Positions 44,482 to 53,910 of a stretch of DNA of 64,000 nucleotides are shown here, piece by piece. The notes under the pieces are model-generated. The model was not told the DNA's origin, did no database searches, and saw only the letters and a list, made by a program, of their open reading frames with translations. Made by a program: the position numbers and the translations under genes. The stretch spans positions 1 to 64,000 of the forward strand of contig JAIUML010000001.1 in assembly GCA_022565595.1 (NCBI GenBank). Direction: 5' to 3'. Every line of letters starts with the position of its first letter. Position 1 is the first letter of the stretch. The stretch is from Saccharospirillum sp. Lineage in GTDB: Bacteria; Pseudomonadota; Gammaproteobacteria; Pseudomonadales; Natronospirillaceae.

Positions 44482-46767
44482 TTGATTCAGTGGCGAACAT
44501 GGATATTGGCAATCTTGTGGCTTTGCTGCTTGCCGCTGGCCTATGCCAGCTCTTCTGCACTGGCGCTCGACCAGGGCTGGGAATACCGCTGGGGGGACTC
44601 CCTTTTTAACGAACAAAACCAACCCCTCTGGGCCCTCACGGAAGAGCCAGAGGCCTGGACCAGTATCGGCTTTCCCTCCAACCCACCCGAACGACGCGGC
44701 CAGCGTAATGCCTGGTTCAGAATTACACTGCCTGAAGGAGATTGGGCCGACCCCGTCCTCTATATTTATAGCGTTGACCTGATCACTCAGGTCTTCCTGG
44801 AAGACCAGCTCATATATCAATACGGCGAATTCCGCGAGGACGGTTCTGGCGACTTTCGCGGTTGGCCCTGGCACCAGATTTCGTTGCCACAGGGGTTTCA
44901 GGGTCAGCGGCTGTATTTTCGAGTCTACTCCAACTACAGCGATATCGGCCTCTGGGGTGAGGTCAAGATCATGGATCAACCCGATTTGACCTACTTTGTG
45001 CTGCAGAATTCTGTAAAAGCGCTAATTTCCGGTGGCATCTCGATTCTGGTTGCCTTGCTCGCCTTCGTTTTTGCCTGGTTTCCCGGTAGTCGCAGGAGTT
45101 TTGGCGCCATCGGCCTCTTTGCTTTGGGGTCAGGGTTCATGGTCATCGCGGAAAGCCAGGCCCGCTTGTTGCTGATGAATGCACCACTGACCTGGAATTA
45201 CCTGGGTGCAGCAGGCTATTACAGCCTGCCCCTGGCAATGGCACTGCTGTTGGAGCAATGGTTGTCGGGCAAGACCGCACTCTGGATCCGCCGAGTCTGG
45301 CAACTCCACCTGGTTTACCTGGTACTGGCTCTGGCACTTTCGGGAATGGGGTTGATCAACCTTTCCACGACATTCCCGGTTTTTGATGTGTTGTTACTGA
45401 TCACTTTGACACTGATGTTCACCATGCTTGCTCCGCAACTGGGCAAGTTGAACCTGGAAGAAACGGGAATTGTGGCTGCCTTCGCCATCTTCGCAGTGTT
45501 TCTGGTCGTCGATATGCTGGTAGCCCACAATTTCCTGCCCTGGGCACGAGTGCCCGTTTCATGGGGCGCCCTGGCGTTCTCTTTGGTCGTTGTCACCCTG
45601 TCACTGCGCCACTACGGTCACACCCAAAAACGGCTGACTCGGCTGAATATGGAGCTGGAAGCCAAGGTTCAGGATCGAACCCAGGCACTGGAACGTCTGG
45701 CAGCCAAAGAGCGCGAGCGAGCTCAAATACTGAGCTATGAAAACGAAAAGAACAGGATTCTGGCCGATATCGTCAGCCAATTGGAGAAATGCAATCGTCT
45801 GGAAGATGGTTTTTCCATTCTGGCTCGAACTCTGCCCAACTATGCAGAGCCATTGGCCGGCAGTCTTTACTTGCGAACGCCCCAGTCCAATGTCTATCGC
45901 CAATGGGCCACCTGGAGACACAATCGAAAGGGCTCACTGCCGACCTTACCATTGGAACTGGATGTTCTGCCTCCGGCCAGCCAGCCAGAAACTGACGAGA
46001 CCAGGGAAACGCCTCTCCAGGTCAATTTTGAGTCCAGACCGCACTGGTGCTTTCACCTTGCGCTTGAGCACCTTCAATATGGACGTATTCCCTGTGGTGC
46101 ACTGATGCTGGCATTGCCGGAATCCCTGTCTGAGCCCCAAACACACTCCAATCAGAGCTTGCTATTTCTTGCCTTGAAGCAGGCGATTGAGCGAGTCAGT
46201 GTTGTTCTGTCGAGCCTGGCGCTGCGCGAGCAGTTGCAAACACTGTCCTATGAAGATGGCCTCACTGGCCTCAAGAATCGCCGATATTTTGATGAGCTAT
46301 TAACACACGAACTTGCCGTCGCAGCCCGCAATGAAGCTCCGCTGGCCATCATCATCGCCGATATTGATCACTTCAAGGACTTTAACGATCGCCATGGCCA
46401 CCCGGCTGGCGATACCGCCTTGAAGGCCGTTGCCAAGGCTTTTTTAGATGAGTTTCGTGAGAGTGATACTCTGGCGCGTTACGGTGGCGAAGAGTTTGTA
46501 CTGATATTACCTGGTGCGAACGCCGAACAAGCCGCCGAGCGTGCCGAAGTGTTGCGGCAATCGGTTGAACAACTTGAGCTGATCCATGAGGCACAGCCCT
46601 TGAGCAAACTCACGCTATCCCTGGGCATTGCTTCATGGCCCGAGCAGACAAGCCGAGCGCACGACTTACTGAGTCGGGCCGACAAGGCCCTTTACCTGGC
46701 GAAACAACGCGGCCGTAACCGCATTGAATGGCTGCCCGACGATTCTCCCCCTAGAGACTCAAGCTAA
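44482..46767 (+). CDS. 7TM-DISM diguanylate cyclase (GGDEF)
   Basis: A 761-residue sensor protein. Signal peptide (about 1-22), a periplasmic 7TMR-DISM extracellular beta domain (about 25-165), seven membrane segments (about 175-400), a coiled coil (EAKVQDRTQALERLAAKERE), a GAF-like region and a C-terminal GGDEF domain (about 595-757). The active site GGEEF is intact, and RESD five residues before it is a product-inhibition I-site. It should make c-di-GMP. The start is a TTG with weak AGG; no better start gives a signal peptide. The 3' end overlaps the convergent SoxYZ gene by 17 bases. Confidence 0.88.
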   Translation: MIQWRTWILAILWLCCLPLAYASSSALALDQGWEYRWGDSLFNEQNQPLWALTEEPEAWTSIGFPSNPPERRGQRNAWFRITLPEGDWADPVLYIYSVDLITQVFLEDQLIYQYGEFREDGSGDFRGWPWHQISLPQGFQGQRLYFRVYSNYSDIGLWGEVKIMDQPDLTYFVLQNSVKALISGGISILVALLAFVFAWFPGSRRSFGAIGLFALGSGFMVIAESQARLLLMNAPLTWNYLGAAGYYSLPLAMALLLEQWLSGKTALWIRRVWQLHLVYLVLALALSGMGLINLSTTFPVFDVLLLITLTLMFTMLAPQLGKLNLEETGIVAAFAIFAVFLVVDMLVAHNFLPWARVPVSWGALAFSLVVVTLSLRHYGHTQKRLTRLNMELEAKVQDRTQALERLAAKERERAQILSYENEKNRILADIVSQLEKCNRLEDGFSILARTLPNYAEPLAGSLYLRTPQSNVYRQWATWRHNRKGSLPTLPLELDVLPPASQPETDETRETPLQVNFESRPHWCFHLALEHLQYGRIPCGALMLALPESLSEPQTHSNQSLLFLALKQAIERVSVVLSSLALREQLQTLSYEDGLTGLKNRRYFDELLTHELAVAARNEAPLAIIIADIDHFKDFNDRHGHPAGDTALKAVAKAFLDEFRESDTLARYGGEEFVLILPGANAEQAAERAEVLRQSVEQLELIHEAQPLSKLTLSLGIASWPEQTSRAHDLLSRADKALYLAKQRGRNRIEWLPDDSPPRDSS

Positions 46768-47557
46768 CCTGCTCTTCGACTTCGAAGCCGGTATCCTCAT
46801 GCCAGACGAACTGTGCCTGCACGCTGCTTTGTGGTGCAAGGAAGAAACGCAAATAAGGGTTGGCTGACACAGCTGTGTGCAAATGCACTTCGAGAGCGGT
46901 TTCATCGCCAAGGGTGACCACAAAACGCTCCACCAGCCGCCGCGGGAGCAGGTTACCGTCCGGGCCTTCTCGCATTCCGGTTTCCATTGGGTGAGTCACC
47001 AGGGTACGAATTTCTGCTGGCTGACCGGCGGTAAAGCTGCGTGGCAGTGCGACGCGAGGCTGGCTTAAGGCAATGGTTGAATTGTCTTCAGCGGTCATCA
47101 AACAGCCACCCACTGTTACGCGGATATCGTGATGCGTGACCCAGGCCTCACCCTGATTGTTGGTCGCCACTGCCCAGATCCTCTGGCTTTCGTTGACACG
47201 AATACGGCTCGACACTTCGGCGCGTCCCAGCGCAGGCGACAAATAGAAATCGACTACTTCCGCGTTGGGATTGCCTTGCGCAAATATATGAATGCGGGTG
47301 ATGTACCGGTCTTCGGTCATGGGGTGGTCCAGCTTGACGTTGATGGGTACAGCCGATCCATCCTCTGAAACCAGAGGCATTTCGAGCGCCAGACCTTGCT
47401 CGTGCACCTGTTCGGCATCGGCCAGAATGCTGGCCACTGCATCGAAGCCTTGCCAACTCGCCTGTGCCGGCAGCGCAAACACCATAAGGGCAAGAGAAAG
47501 CAATGGGCCGAGCGCCAAAGTGGTTCCGGGAGTACGCCAGTTATTGATGCTGATCAT
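46751..47557 (-). CDS. SoxYZ fusion-type sulfur carrier protein
   Basis: A 268-residue exported protein with a signal peptide of about 33 residues. The N-terminal half is SoxY-like and contains the conserved Cys in VTVGGCLM; the C-terminal half is SoxZ-like (LVTHPMETGMREGPDGNLLPRRLVERF). In free SoxY the Cys is near the C-terminus on a swinging GGCGG arm; here it sits in the linker. It is the last gene of the sulfide-oxidation operon and would carry sulfur bound to Cys in the periplasm. Similar fusions accompany quinoprotein dehydrogenases, but none is seen here. Confidence 0.82.
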   Translation of the reverse strand: MISINNWRTPGTTLALGPLLSLALMVFALPAQASWQGFDAVASILADAEQVHEQGLALEMPLVSEDGSAVPINVKLDHPMTEDRYITRIHIFAQGNPNAEVVDFYLSPALGRAEVSSRIRVNESQRIWAVATNNQGEAWVTHHDIRVTVGGCLMTAEDNSTIALSQPRVALPRSFTAGQPAEIRTLVTHPMETGMREGPDGNLLPRRLVERFVVTLGDETALEVHLHTAVSANPYLRFFLAPQSSVQAQFVWHEDTGFEVEEQVSLSL

Positions 47558-47656
47558 GAATCACACTCTCATAAATATTGTTTGCAGATTTTACGCGATC
47601 ATTCATTCGCTGGATTGTAGTCAGAAATGCTTCGCCAGGATCACGGCTTTACAAGC

Positions 47657-48709
47657 TCATGACCCGGCCGAAGCCACTCGAACCGGGCTTTTCAACCCCA
47701 ACCAGGCACCCAAGAGAATGGCCGCAATGGCTACCAGACTGCTGATCGACAGCGTCGAAAAACCACTCAAGCCCTGGCCAATACTGCACCCCAGTGCCAT
47801 GACACCGCCGACCCCCATCATCAAACCGCCAAGAATCCCGCGCTGCAGTTGGCCGATGCTCTGATAACCCTGCCATGTAAACTGACCTGTGATCAGAGCC
47901 ATGATGAGGCTGCCGACTATGACACCAGCCACCACGCTGACGCCAAAACTGACGCTCATGCCGGTGGCGATCATCAGGTACTGAATGCTCTCACCAATGG
48001 GCGCAATAAAGGTCAATGTCGCCAGACGAACCGGATCAAAGACATCGTCGCCAACAATGCCCGTCAGCCACCAGCCAGTGGTCACCAACAAACCGATCAA
48101 AGCGCCCGCCAGCAATGCAGAAGGGTCGGCTTGAACACGCCCTTTGCGCAAAGCAAAGTAGAACAAAAGCGCCGCCAAAGGCAGGGTGACCAGAAGACGA
48201 GAAAGACCAACAGACATCCCCGTTGTTGCCACCAGCCCCGTCAGGTCCGGTGCAGCCAAGGAGGGACGTACCAGCCCTTCAAGCCAGAGCCTGACCGGCG
48301 CGAGCACGCCAGATGACGCCATATAAGCCGCTACTCCAAGACACAGCAACACCGTCAGAGAGCGTAAATTGCCCTGACCGAGCAAAACCAGCGAACGCGC
48401 ACCACAGGCGTTGGACAGTACCATGCCATAGCCGAACATTGCGCCACCAAGTACTATGGCCAACCAGGCCGGATTGCGTTGCAGGTAGTGGGCTCGGCCG
48501 AGGTCGAGCCCACTCACCCAAACAAGCAATTGTGTTGCGAGCAGCGCGGTGGCCATGGCCATGAAGAACATCTTCAGCTTGCGTGCATCCTGCTGCAACC
48601 AGAGCCCATTCAAGCCACGCAAAAAACAAAAACCCGACCGTTGCCCAATACCACCGAAGAGCAGACCAATCAGTCCGCCCCCCAGCACCACCCAGTCAAC
48701 ACCGCTCAT
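47657..48709 (-). CDS. YeeE/YedE-family thiosulfate/sulfur transporter
   Basis: A 350-residue membrane protein with about nine to ten segments and the YeeE/YedE Cys motifs SGFCF, SNACGARS and LGCSIGQGLSG. Family members move thiosulfate or related sulfur species across the inner membrane. The ATG overlaps the stop of the flavoprotein gene by one base. It links periplasmic sulfide oxidation to sulfur uptake. Confidence 0.85.
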   Translation of the reverse strand: MSGVDWVVLGGGLIGLLFGGIGQRSGFCFLRGLNGLWLQQDARKLKMFFMAMATALLATQLLVWVSGLDLGRAHYLQRNPAWLAIVLGGAMFGYGMVLSNACGARSLVLLGQGNLRSLTVLLCLGVAAYMASSGVLAPVRLWLEGLVRPSLAAPDLTGLVATTGMSVGLSRLLVTLPLAALLFYFALRKGRVQADPSALLAGALIGLLVTTGWWLTGIVGDDVFDPVRLATLTFIAPIGESIQYLMIATGMSVSFGVSVVAGVIVGSLIMALITGQFTWQGYQSIGQLQRGILGGLMMGVGGVMALGCSIGQGLSGFSTLSISSLVAIAAILLGAWLGLKSPVRVASAGS

Positions 48710-50031
48710 CAGGCACGCGTTCCCCAGGTATCCTGACAGATAGCGTCATACCAGCCATGAGCGTGTTGTGCTTCCGCAGCCCTCAAGCTCGCCGGTGCTT
48801 CGCGCGGGCTCAGACCGCCAGCGCCTGCAACTTCCTGAATCAAACCATCGCTATTGAGGTTGTAGATTCCCGCAACCGAGATGCCATAGTCTGGCGCGAT
48901 CAGGCTGTAGCAGGTGTTGGTAAAGTAAGGGCGTGGCGCATCACGGCTGTCGAGTGACGCCGCAATAGCCGCAGCGGCGACCTTGGCCTGGGAGTTGGCA
49001 CAAAAGCCGGATTTTGGCATAGGCGCAGCCACTGTTGCGTCGCCAACAACAAAGATATCGTCTGCCAACTGCGATTCAAAGGTAGCGGCCTTTACTGGCA
49101 CCCAACCACTGGCATCAGTGACCCCTGCACGATCGGCAATCCATCCCGCTTTTTGTGGTGGAATCACGTTCAACACATTGGCCTGATGGCGTGTGCCAAA
49201 TTCGGTCTCTACTTCACGCCGAGCGGCATCCACGCGAGTCACACGGCCATCGTTGGACAAACCAACCCACTCGATGTTATCGCCGTAGTATTGCTGCCAA
49301 CCATCGGTGAACAACCCCTGCTTGGAGAAGGCGTCTTTCGGGTCAAGAATCAGGACCTTGGAGCGCGGCTTCCGCTGACTGAAGTAATGCGCCACCATGC
49401 TCGCCCGTTCGTATGGCCCAGGAGGGCAACGATAGGGGTTGGGCGGTGCCACCATGATGTACAAGCCACCATTAGGCATCATCTCGAGTTGACGCTTGAG
49501 AATTTGCGTCTGAGTTCCAGCCTTCCAGGCATGGGGGGCCAGTTCCGCAGCGGCTTCGTCATAGCCTTCAATAGCGTTCCAGCGCATGTCGATACCCGGC
49601 GACATGACCAGTCGGTCGTACTCCAGGCTTTGGCCGTTGGCCAACTGCACAGTATGGGCTACAGGGTCGACATCCTCGGCCATGGTGTGAATGACGGTCA
49701 CACCATAGTCGTTGCGCAACTCATCATAGCCGTGGCCAATTTCGTTGAACTGACGGATACCACCCAGGTAGAGATTACTGAACGGACAGGTATAAAAGGT
49801 TTGTGCTGGTTCGATCAAGGTGACGTCAATATAAGGGTTGGCACGCTTGATGTATTTGGCGGCCGTTGCGCCCCCAAAACCACCACCAATGACGACGACT
49901 CGACCATCGACTCGACGATTTCGCCCTATGGTGGCACAGCCGCTGAGCGCCGTAACGGCTCCAGCTGCGCCCATGCCTTTGACCAGATTGCGGCGAGTAA
50001 GCCCACCGACTGCTTGTTGTTTATCGACCAT
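48709..50031 (-). CDS. fccB: Flavocytochrome c sulfide dehydrogenase flavoprotein subunit
   Basis: A 440-residue FAD protein with a Tat signal (TRRNLVKGMGAAGAVTALSG). The FAD motif is VVVIGGGFGGATAAKYIKR. The two Cys of the redox-active pair are visible in FYTCPFSN and NTCYSL, and the C-terminal FCSD dimer domain follows. The enzyme oxidises sulfide in the periplasm and passes electrons to the cytochrome encoded just upstream. AGGAGG precedes the ATG. The Cys at LSGC also resembles a lipobox, which is a possible alternative. Confidence 0.9.
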   Translation of the reverse strand: MVDKQQAVGGLTRRNLVKGMGAAGAVTALSGCATIGRNRRVDGRVVVIGGGFGGATAAKYIKRANPYIDVTLIEPAQTFYTCPFSNLYLGGIRQFNEIGHGYDELRNDYGVTVIHTMAEDVDPVAHTVQLANGQSLEYDRLVMSPGIDMRWNAIEGYDEAAAELAPHAWKAGTQTQILKRQLEMMPNGGLYIMVAPPNPYRCPPGPYERASMVAHYFSQRKPRSKVLILDPKDAFSKQGLFTDGWQQYYGDNIEWVGLSNDGRVTRVDAARREVETEFGTRHQANVLNVIPPQKAGWIADRAGVTDASGWVPVKAATFESQLADDIFVVGDATVAAPMPKSGFCANSQAKVAAAAIAASLDSRDAPRPYFTNTCYSLIAPDYGISVAGIYNLNSDGLIQEVAGAGGLSPREAPASLRAAEAQHAHGWYDAICQDTWGTRA

Positions 50032-50043
50032 GGTAGTGTCCTC

Positions 50044-50361
50044 CTAGCGCGCATCCAGTTGAGCGAAATAACGAGCGATTTCGCCGATTTCATCATCGGT
50101 GAACCCTTTGGCGATACGTGTCATCACAGTCGATGGCACTCGCTCGTATTTGAAGTTGAGTAATTGTCGCTCAAGGACACTGGCCGATCTTGAAGACAGC
50201 CCACTGAGGTTACCATCGGTACCGTGGCACCCGGCACATCCACCTGCGAGAACGGCGGCTTGAAGTTCAGCATCGGTCAGTGGCTCAGCCGCGAAGGCCA
50301 TTGAACCCAGGGTCATGGACATGACCACTGCTCCCAACCCGAGTTTTCTTGTTATAGGCAT
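50044..50361 (-). CDS. c-type cytochrome (FccA-like electron acceptor)
   Basis: A 105-residue monohaem cytochrome with signal peptide (ending AFAA), a single CAGCH haem site and a candidate distal Met in STVMTR. AGGA lies 8 bases before the ATG at 50361; the frame is open to 50406 without support. It sits 12 bases before the flavoprotein gene and is the natural electron partner of the sulfide dehydrogenase. It has one haem, while some FccA proteins have two. Confidence 0.85.
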   Translation of the reverse strand: MPITRKLGLGAVVMSMTLGSMAFAAEPLTDAELQAAVLAGGCAGCHGTDGNLSGLSSRSASVLERQLLNFKYERVPSTVMTRIAKGFTDDEIGEIARYFAQLDAR

Positions 50362-50428
50362 CGTTACATTCCTGTCATTGTTTTTGCATTGACCACTGAA
50401 CTCCAAATCAGCAGTCCACTCAGGCTAA

Positions 50429-50473
50429 TATAGACATCCATTTGGGTCACGTCTAATAACCTGGACATCTATA
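50429..50473. promoter_or_regulatory. Imperfect inverted repeat before the sulfide-oxidation operon
   Basis: TATAGACATCCA and TGGACATCTATA face each other with two mismatches across 21 bases, about 70-110 bases upstream of the cytochrome start. A possible operator for a sulfide- or redox-responsive regulator. Confidence 0.35.
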
Positions 50474-50499
50474 CTTATTAGAAATTACGAATATAGGAC

Positions 50500-52266
50500 T
50501 TATTCCAAACGAACCCGGTATGCCTCCGCCAGCGAAATAACACCCTTGCGTGCCAAGGCGATCGCGTGCTGAGTCAAAGGCGTCATTCCATCGACTCGTG
50601 CCTGCTGTTCGAGCTGATCCAGCGAAGCGCCCTCTTCAATGCTTGCCCTTAACGCTGAGCTGACGGACAGCAACTCATAGACAGCTACACGACCCTGGAC
50701 ACCAGTGTGATGGCAATGTTCACAGCCGGGGCTGTGATAAAACACCTCATCAAGGGGGATACTCAAGTGGGTTCGAATCGACTCGGCGACAGGCTCTGGC
50801 ACGCGACAATGAGTACAATTCTTGCGAACCAGCCGCTGAGCCAGAACGCCTATGACCGTCGCATTAACCAGGTAGGCCTCAATGCCCATCTCCAGCAAAC
50901 GGGTGATACTGCTGGTGGCATCATTGGTGTGCAAAGTACTCAGCACCAGGTGACCTGTCAACGCACTTTCAACGGCCATATTGGCGGTTTCACGATCGCG
51001 AATCTCACCAATCATGATCACATCAGGATCGTGCCTGAGAATATGCCTCAGTGATCGTGCAAAGGTATAGCCTATCTCTGGTCGAGTCTGGATCTGGGTA
51101 ATACCGTCAAGATGGTATTCCACCGGGTCTTCAACCGTAATGATGTTGGGGTTACTTTTTCGAATATGGCCCAATGCCGTATAGAGCGTTGTGGATTTAC
51201 CCGAGCCGGTCGGACCTGTGACCAAAAAGATGCCCTGACTGCGGCTAAGCAAATGCTTCAATCGTTGCTCGTCGCCAGCGGAATAACCGAGGGCTTGCAA
51301 ATCTCTCAAGGCAAAATCGGTATCAAGCAAGCGAATCACCACACTTTCCCCATGCAATGCAGGGATGATCGACAAGCGTAAATCCACCGTCTTGTTCTGT
51401 ACCGATAAACGATAACGGCCATCCTGGGGCAAACGATGCTCGGCCAGGTTCATATTGCCCAGCACCTTGATGCGACTGACCACCAGGGGTAACAATGCCT
51501 TGTTCAATTTTCTGACCGTGAGCAGTTGCCCATCGATACGAAACAACACTTCGGCATGGCTTTGTCGCGGTCGAATGTGAACGTCCGACGCACGACGAAT
51601 CAAGGCATCGGACAGCAGGTTCTGCACAAGGTGAATGATTGGCTTGTTTTGCTCCACTGAGCGTTTGAGGGCTTTCTCATCTTTGCTTTGGGTCAGTACA
51701 CTGGTGCGAATACTCGCCAGAGCCTCCTGCTCTTCACCTGCATCGTAATGACGACTGATTGCGGCAAATATCTCAGCCTCGTTGGCGAGTGCCAGGTCGA
51801 TACTCTTGCCCGTGATGAACTTGAGCATGCCCAGTAATTCAGTGTCTGTAGGGTCGCTGACGGCCACTACCAGGCTATCGGAGGTTGCTAAAATGGGTAC
51901 ACAACCATGCTCACGTGCAAATTCGGCCGGTATGCGTTCAATAACACTATCTTCGATATCGAAGCTGTCCAGGTGCACAAAGGGCAATCCCAGTATCTCA
52001 GCCAGAGCGGTTGCTATATCTTCGGCTCTGGCCCACCCTTTTTTCTGCAACAGTTGACCAAGGCGAGTGGTCCCCAACTGTTTTTGTTCCACAAGAGCGC
52101 GGGACAACTGATCTCGATTAATCACCTGGTGCTGGACAAGTATCTCTCCCAGCGGATGATAAGTCGCATATTTTGGCCTGGCCTGATAATAACGCCTTAG
52201 GTCTTCGAGCGACGTTAGGGTCAGTTTTTGAGAGGGGCTGGCGTTGCCGGGCTCCATTGCAGACAC
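50500..52266 (-). CDS. GspE/PilB-type secretion ATPase with MshEN-like N-terminus
   Basis: A 588-residue type II secretion/type IV pilus ATPase. Walker A GPTGSGKSTT, Asp box, Walker B DVIMIGEIRDRETA, His box and two CxxC zinc pairs (CTHC, CEHC) are all present. Residues about 38-100 hold two tandem 24-residue motifs (PLGEILVQHQVINRDQL and RLGQLLQKKGWARAEDI) separated by five residues, the pattern of the MshEN c-di-GMP-binding domain; the first lacks the usual Arg. The GTG start has AGGAG 7 bases upstream. It stands alone without pilus genes. Confidence 0.87.
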   Translation of the reverse strand: MSAMEPGNASPSQKLTLTSLEDLRRYYQARPKYATYHPLGEILVQHQVINRDQLSRALVEQKQLGTTRLGQLLQKKGWARAEDIATALAEILGLPFVHLDSFDIEDSVIERIPAEFAREHGCVPILATSDSLVVAVSDPTDTELLGMLKFITGKSIDLALANEAEIFAAISRHYDAGEEQEALASIRTSVLTQSKDEKALKRSVEQNKPIIHLVQNLLSDALIRRASDVHIRPRQSHAEVLFRIDGQLLTVRKLNKALLPLVVSRIKVLGNMNLAEHRLPQDGRYRLSVQNKTVDLRLSIIPALHGESVVIRLLDTDFALRDLQALGYSAGDEQRLKHLLSRSQGIFLVTGPTGSGKSTTLYTALGHIRKSNPNIITVEDPVEYHLDGITQIQTRPEIGYTFARSLRHILRHDPDVIMIGEIRDRETANMAVESALTGHLVLSTLHTNDATSSITRLLEMGIEAYLVNATVIGVLAQRLVRKNCTHCRVPEPVAESIRTHLSIPLDEVFYHSPGCEHCHHTGVQGRVAVYELLSVSSALRASIEEGASLDQLEQQARVDGMTPLTQHAIALARKGVISLAEAYRVRLE

Positions 52267-52370
52267 TGCGTTTCTCCTGCACTCATGAGCATCACGTTCG
52301 GGAGGGTTGGTCCAGGATGCTGCCTTAGCCGTAGTTTATCGCGAATACACCATGATGTGATGATGAATCT

Positions 52371-52544
52371 ATGTTTAAGTGGCTAAAGTCTGATCCAACT
52401 CAAAAAATGCAAAAAGAGTATGAGGCCTTGCTGAGTAAAGCCATGAACGCTCAGCGCAACGGAGATATACGCAACTACTCCTTGCTGACCGAACAAGCAA
52501 ATGCCCTATACCAGAAAATAGAAGCCGCGGGAAAACGTGACTGA
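52371..52544 (+). CDS. DUF6435/Lacal_2735-type small protein
   Basis: A 57-residue protein beginning MFKWLKSDPTQKMQKEYE and continuing with LLSKAMNAQRNGDIR. It strongly resembles a widespread family of about 55-residue proteins (MFxxxKSDPxKKL.K.Y..LL.KAMxAQRNGDIR). It is helical, charged and has no signal peptide. There is no clear ribosome binding site. It is divergent from the secretion ATPase gene and convergent with the DUF4032 gene, leaving only 5 bases between stops. Function unknown. Confidence 0.78.
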   Translation: MFKWLKSDPTQKMQKEYEALLSKAMNAQRNGDIRNYSLLTEQANALYQKIEAAGKRD

Positions 52545-52549
52545 AAGCG

Positions 52550-53872
52550 TCAGGGTGTGTCGAGAGCGTCGGGATCACTTTCGCCCAACTCTGAAAAAGG
52601 CACGGTAAAGGCATCGCCTGTGGAGGATTCTGGAGCCTCTCTACGAAGTTCGAGGATCTCCTTGATGTAGGCTTCGGTCGCTTCTTTTTGACCGACATCC
52701 CTTTTAAGGTCTTCGCTCATATACCAACGGTGCTCGAGGATTTCGTGAAAGAGCTCCGCATCTTCAAGGCCGCCTTTCAACTCTGCAGGAATGCTCTGCA
52801 CGGTCGGGTTATACACCTCTGTGAGCCAGCGATAGGCTGCAACCAGTTCTGGCACGTCGAGATGGTCCTTTTGTGACAGATAGACCCTGTAGCGACCGAT
52901 GTCGTTCAACATCCGCCTCGCCTGATTTTCCTGAACTTGCAAACCAGTCAATGTATTCAAGCGCCGACGGTGATGCCAATGTTCCACAACACGGGGCACC
53001 ATACGAACCCGCTGACCATCATCAACCGTCGTTATTTCCATTTCCTCGACATCAAACCCCAGTTCGTTCAATCGACGCACCCGGCGTTCGATCATGTGCA
53101 GATCTTCCGGTGCAAACACATCGTCATGCGTCAGTTCCTGCCACAGGCTCTCGTATCGAGTGACCAGTGAATTGGCCAGGTCTACCGGGTCCTGTTGATC
53201 CGGCAAACCACAATAGGCTTCCAGATCCATCAGATCGCCACCGATGTTCATTTCAGCCAGTTCGAGATCATATTGACGGCGCCCATCGGTCAGGCTGGGC
53301 AAAAGCTCACTGGTTTCCGCATCAACCAGGTAGGCCGCCATCAAACCCGCATCACGCCGAAACAGCGCATTCGACAACGAACAGTCGCCCCAATAGAAAC
53401 CCGATAGATGCAAGCGCACCAATAGTTCAGCCAGGGCATCCAGCATCTGGCTCAACTGATTGGCATTAATGCCATTCTGAATGATGACGCGGTAGGGTAA
53501 GGCCCGATCGAGAAACTGAGTGACCAACAGTGCCCGATCCTTCATGTCTACAGGGTCGCCCACCAGCTCGAAACGGTTTTTTGCTTGAGAGACTTCTTCG
53601 TCGCGATGCGTCACGAGCCCCACAACATCGACCACAGGCAGGCCCATTTCATGCAGTTCGCGCAGCAATCGGTATTCGTTCCGAGCGACCGATGCCATCA
53701 GTTCTTTCAACGCGTACACCTTGCCCTTGTAACTGATAAAGCGAACAACGTTGCGATGGATACCCTTGGGCACCTCCACAAACAGCTCTTCAGGCCATTG
53801 CGACAAATGCCGGGACCAGGGGTAGCGCAAGTCGGCGATGTAATTTCCCGGGTTGGCGATTTGTATTTTCAT
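52550..53872 (-). CDS. DUF4032 protein with kinase-like fold
   Basis: A 440-residue cytoplasmic protein. The N-terminal half has a lipopolysaccharide-kinase-like fold: VYALKELMASVARNEYRLL (Lys and Glu of the ATP site), a catalytic loop FYWGDCSLSNALF and a DAET motif in place of DFG. The C-terminal half is the DUF4032 region, with many Arg/Glu-rich helices. The start is set at 53872; the longer frame to 53944 would run through the terminator of the neighbouring gene. Function unknown. Confidence 0.78.
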   Translation of the reverse strand: MKIQIANPGNYIADLRYPWSRHLSQWPEELFVEVPKGIHRNVVRFISYKGKVYALKELMASVARNEYRLLRELHEMGLPVVDVVGLVTHRDEEVSQAKNRFELVGDPVDMKDRALLVTQFLDRALPYRVIIQNGINANQLSQMLDALAELLVRLHLSGFYWGDCSLSNALFRRDAGLMAAYLVDAETSELLPSLTDGRRQYDLELAEMNIGGDLMDLEAYCGLPDQQDPVDLANSLVTRYESLWQELTHDDVFAPEDLHMIERRVRRLNELGFDVEEMEITTVDDGQRVRMVPRVVEHWHHRRRLNTLTGLQVQENQARRMLNDIGRYRVYLSQKDHLDVPELVAAYRWLTEVYNPTVQSIPAELKGGLEDAELFHEILEHRWYMSEDLKRDVGQKEATEAYIKEILELRREAPESSTGDAFTVPFSELGESDPDALDTP

Positions 53873-53910
53873 GAACTTGACTCGTAGTGGTTCAAGGATT
53901 CTCTGGACAT

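Noticed and set aside
46751-46767. 17-base overlap of the cyclase and SoxYZ genes as a sign of a frameshift
   Set aside because: Both C-termini look complete and convergent overlaps of this size are common.
49153-50163. 336-codon plus-strand frame across fccB
   Set aside because: Antisense to a Tat-exported flavoprotein with all motifs; no independent support.
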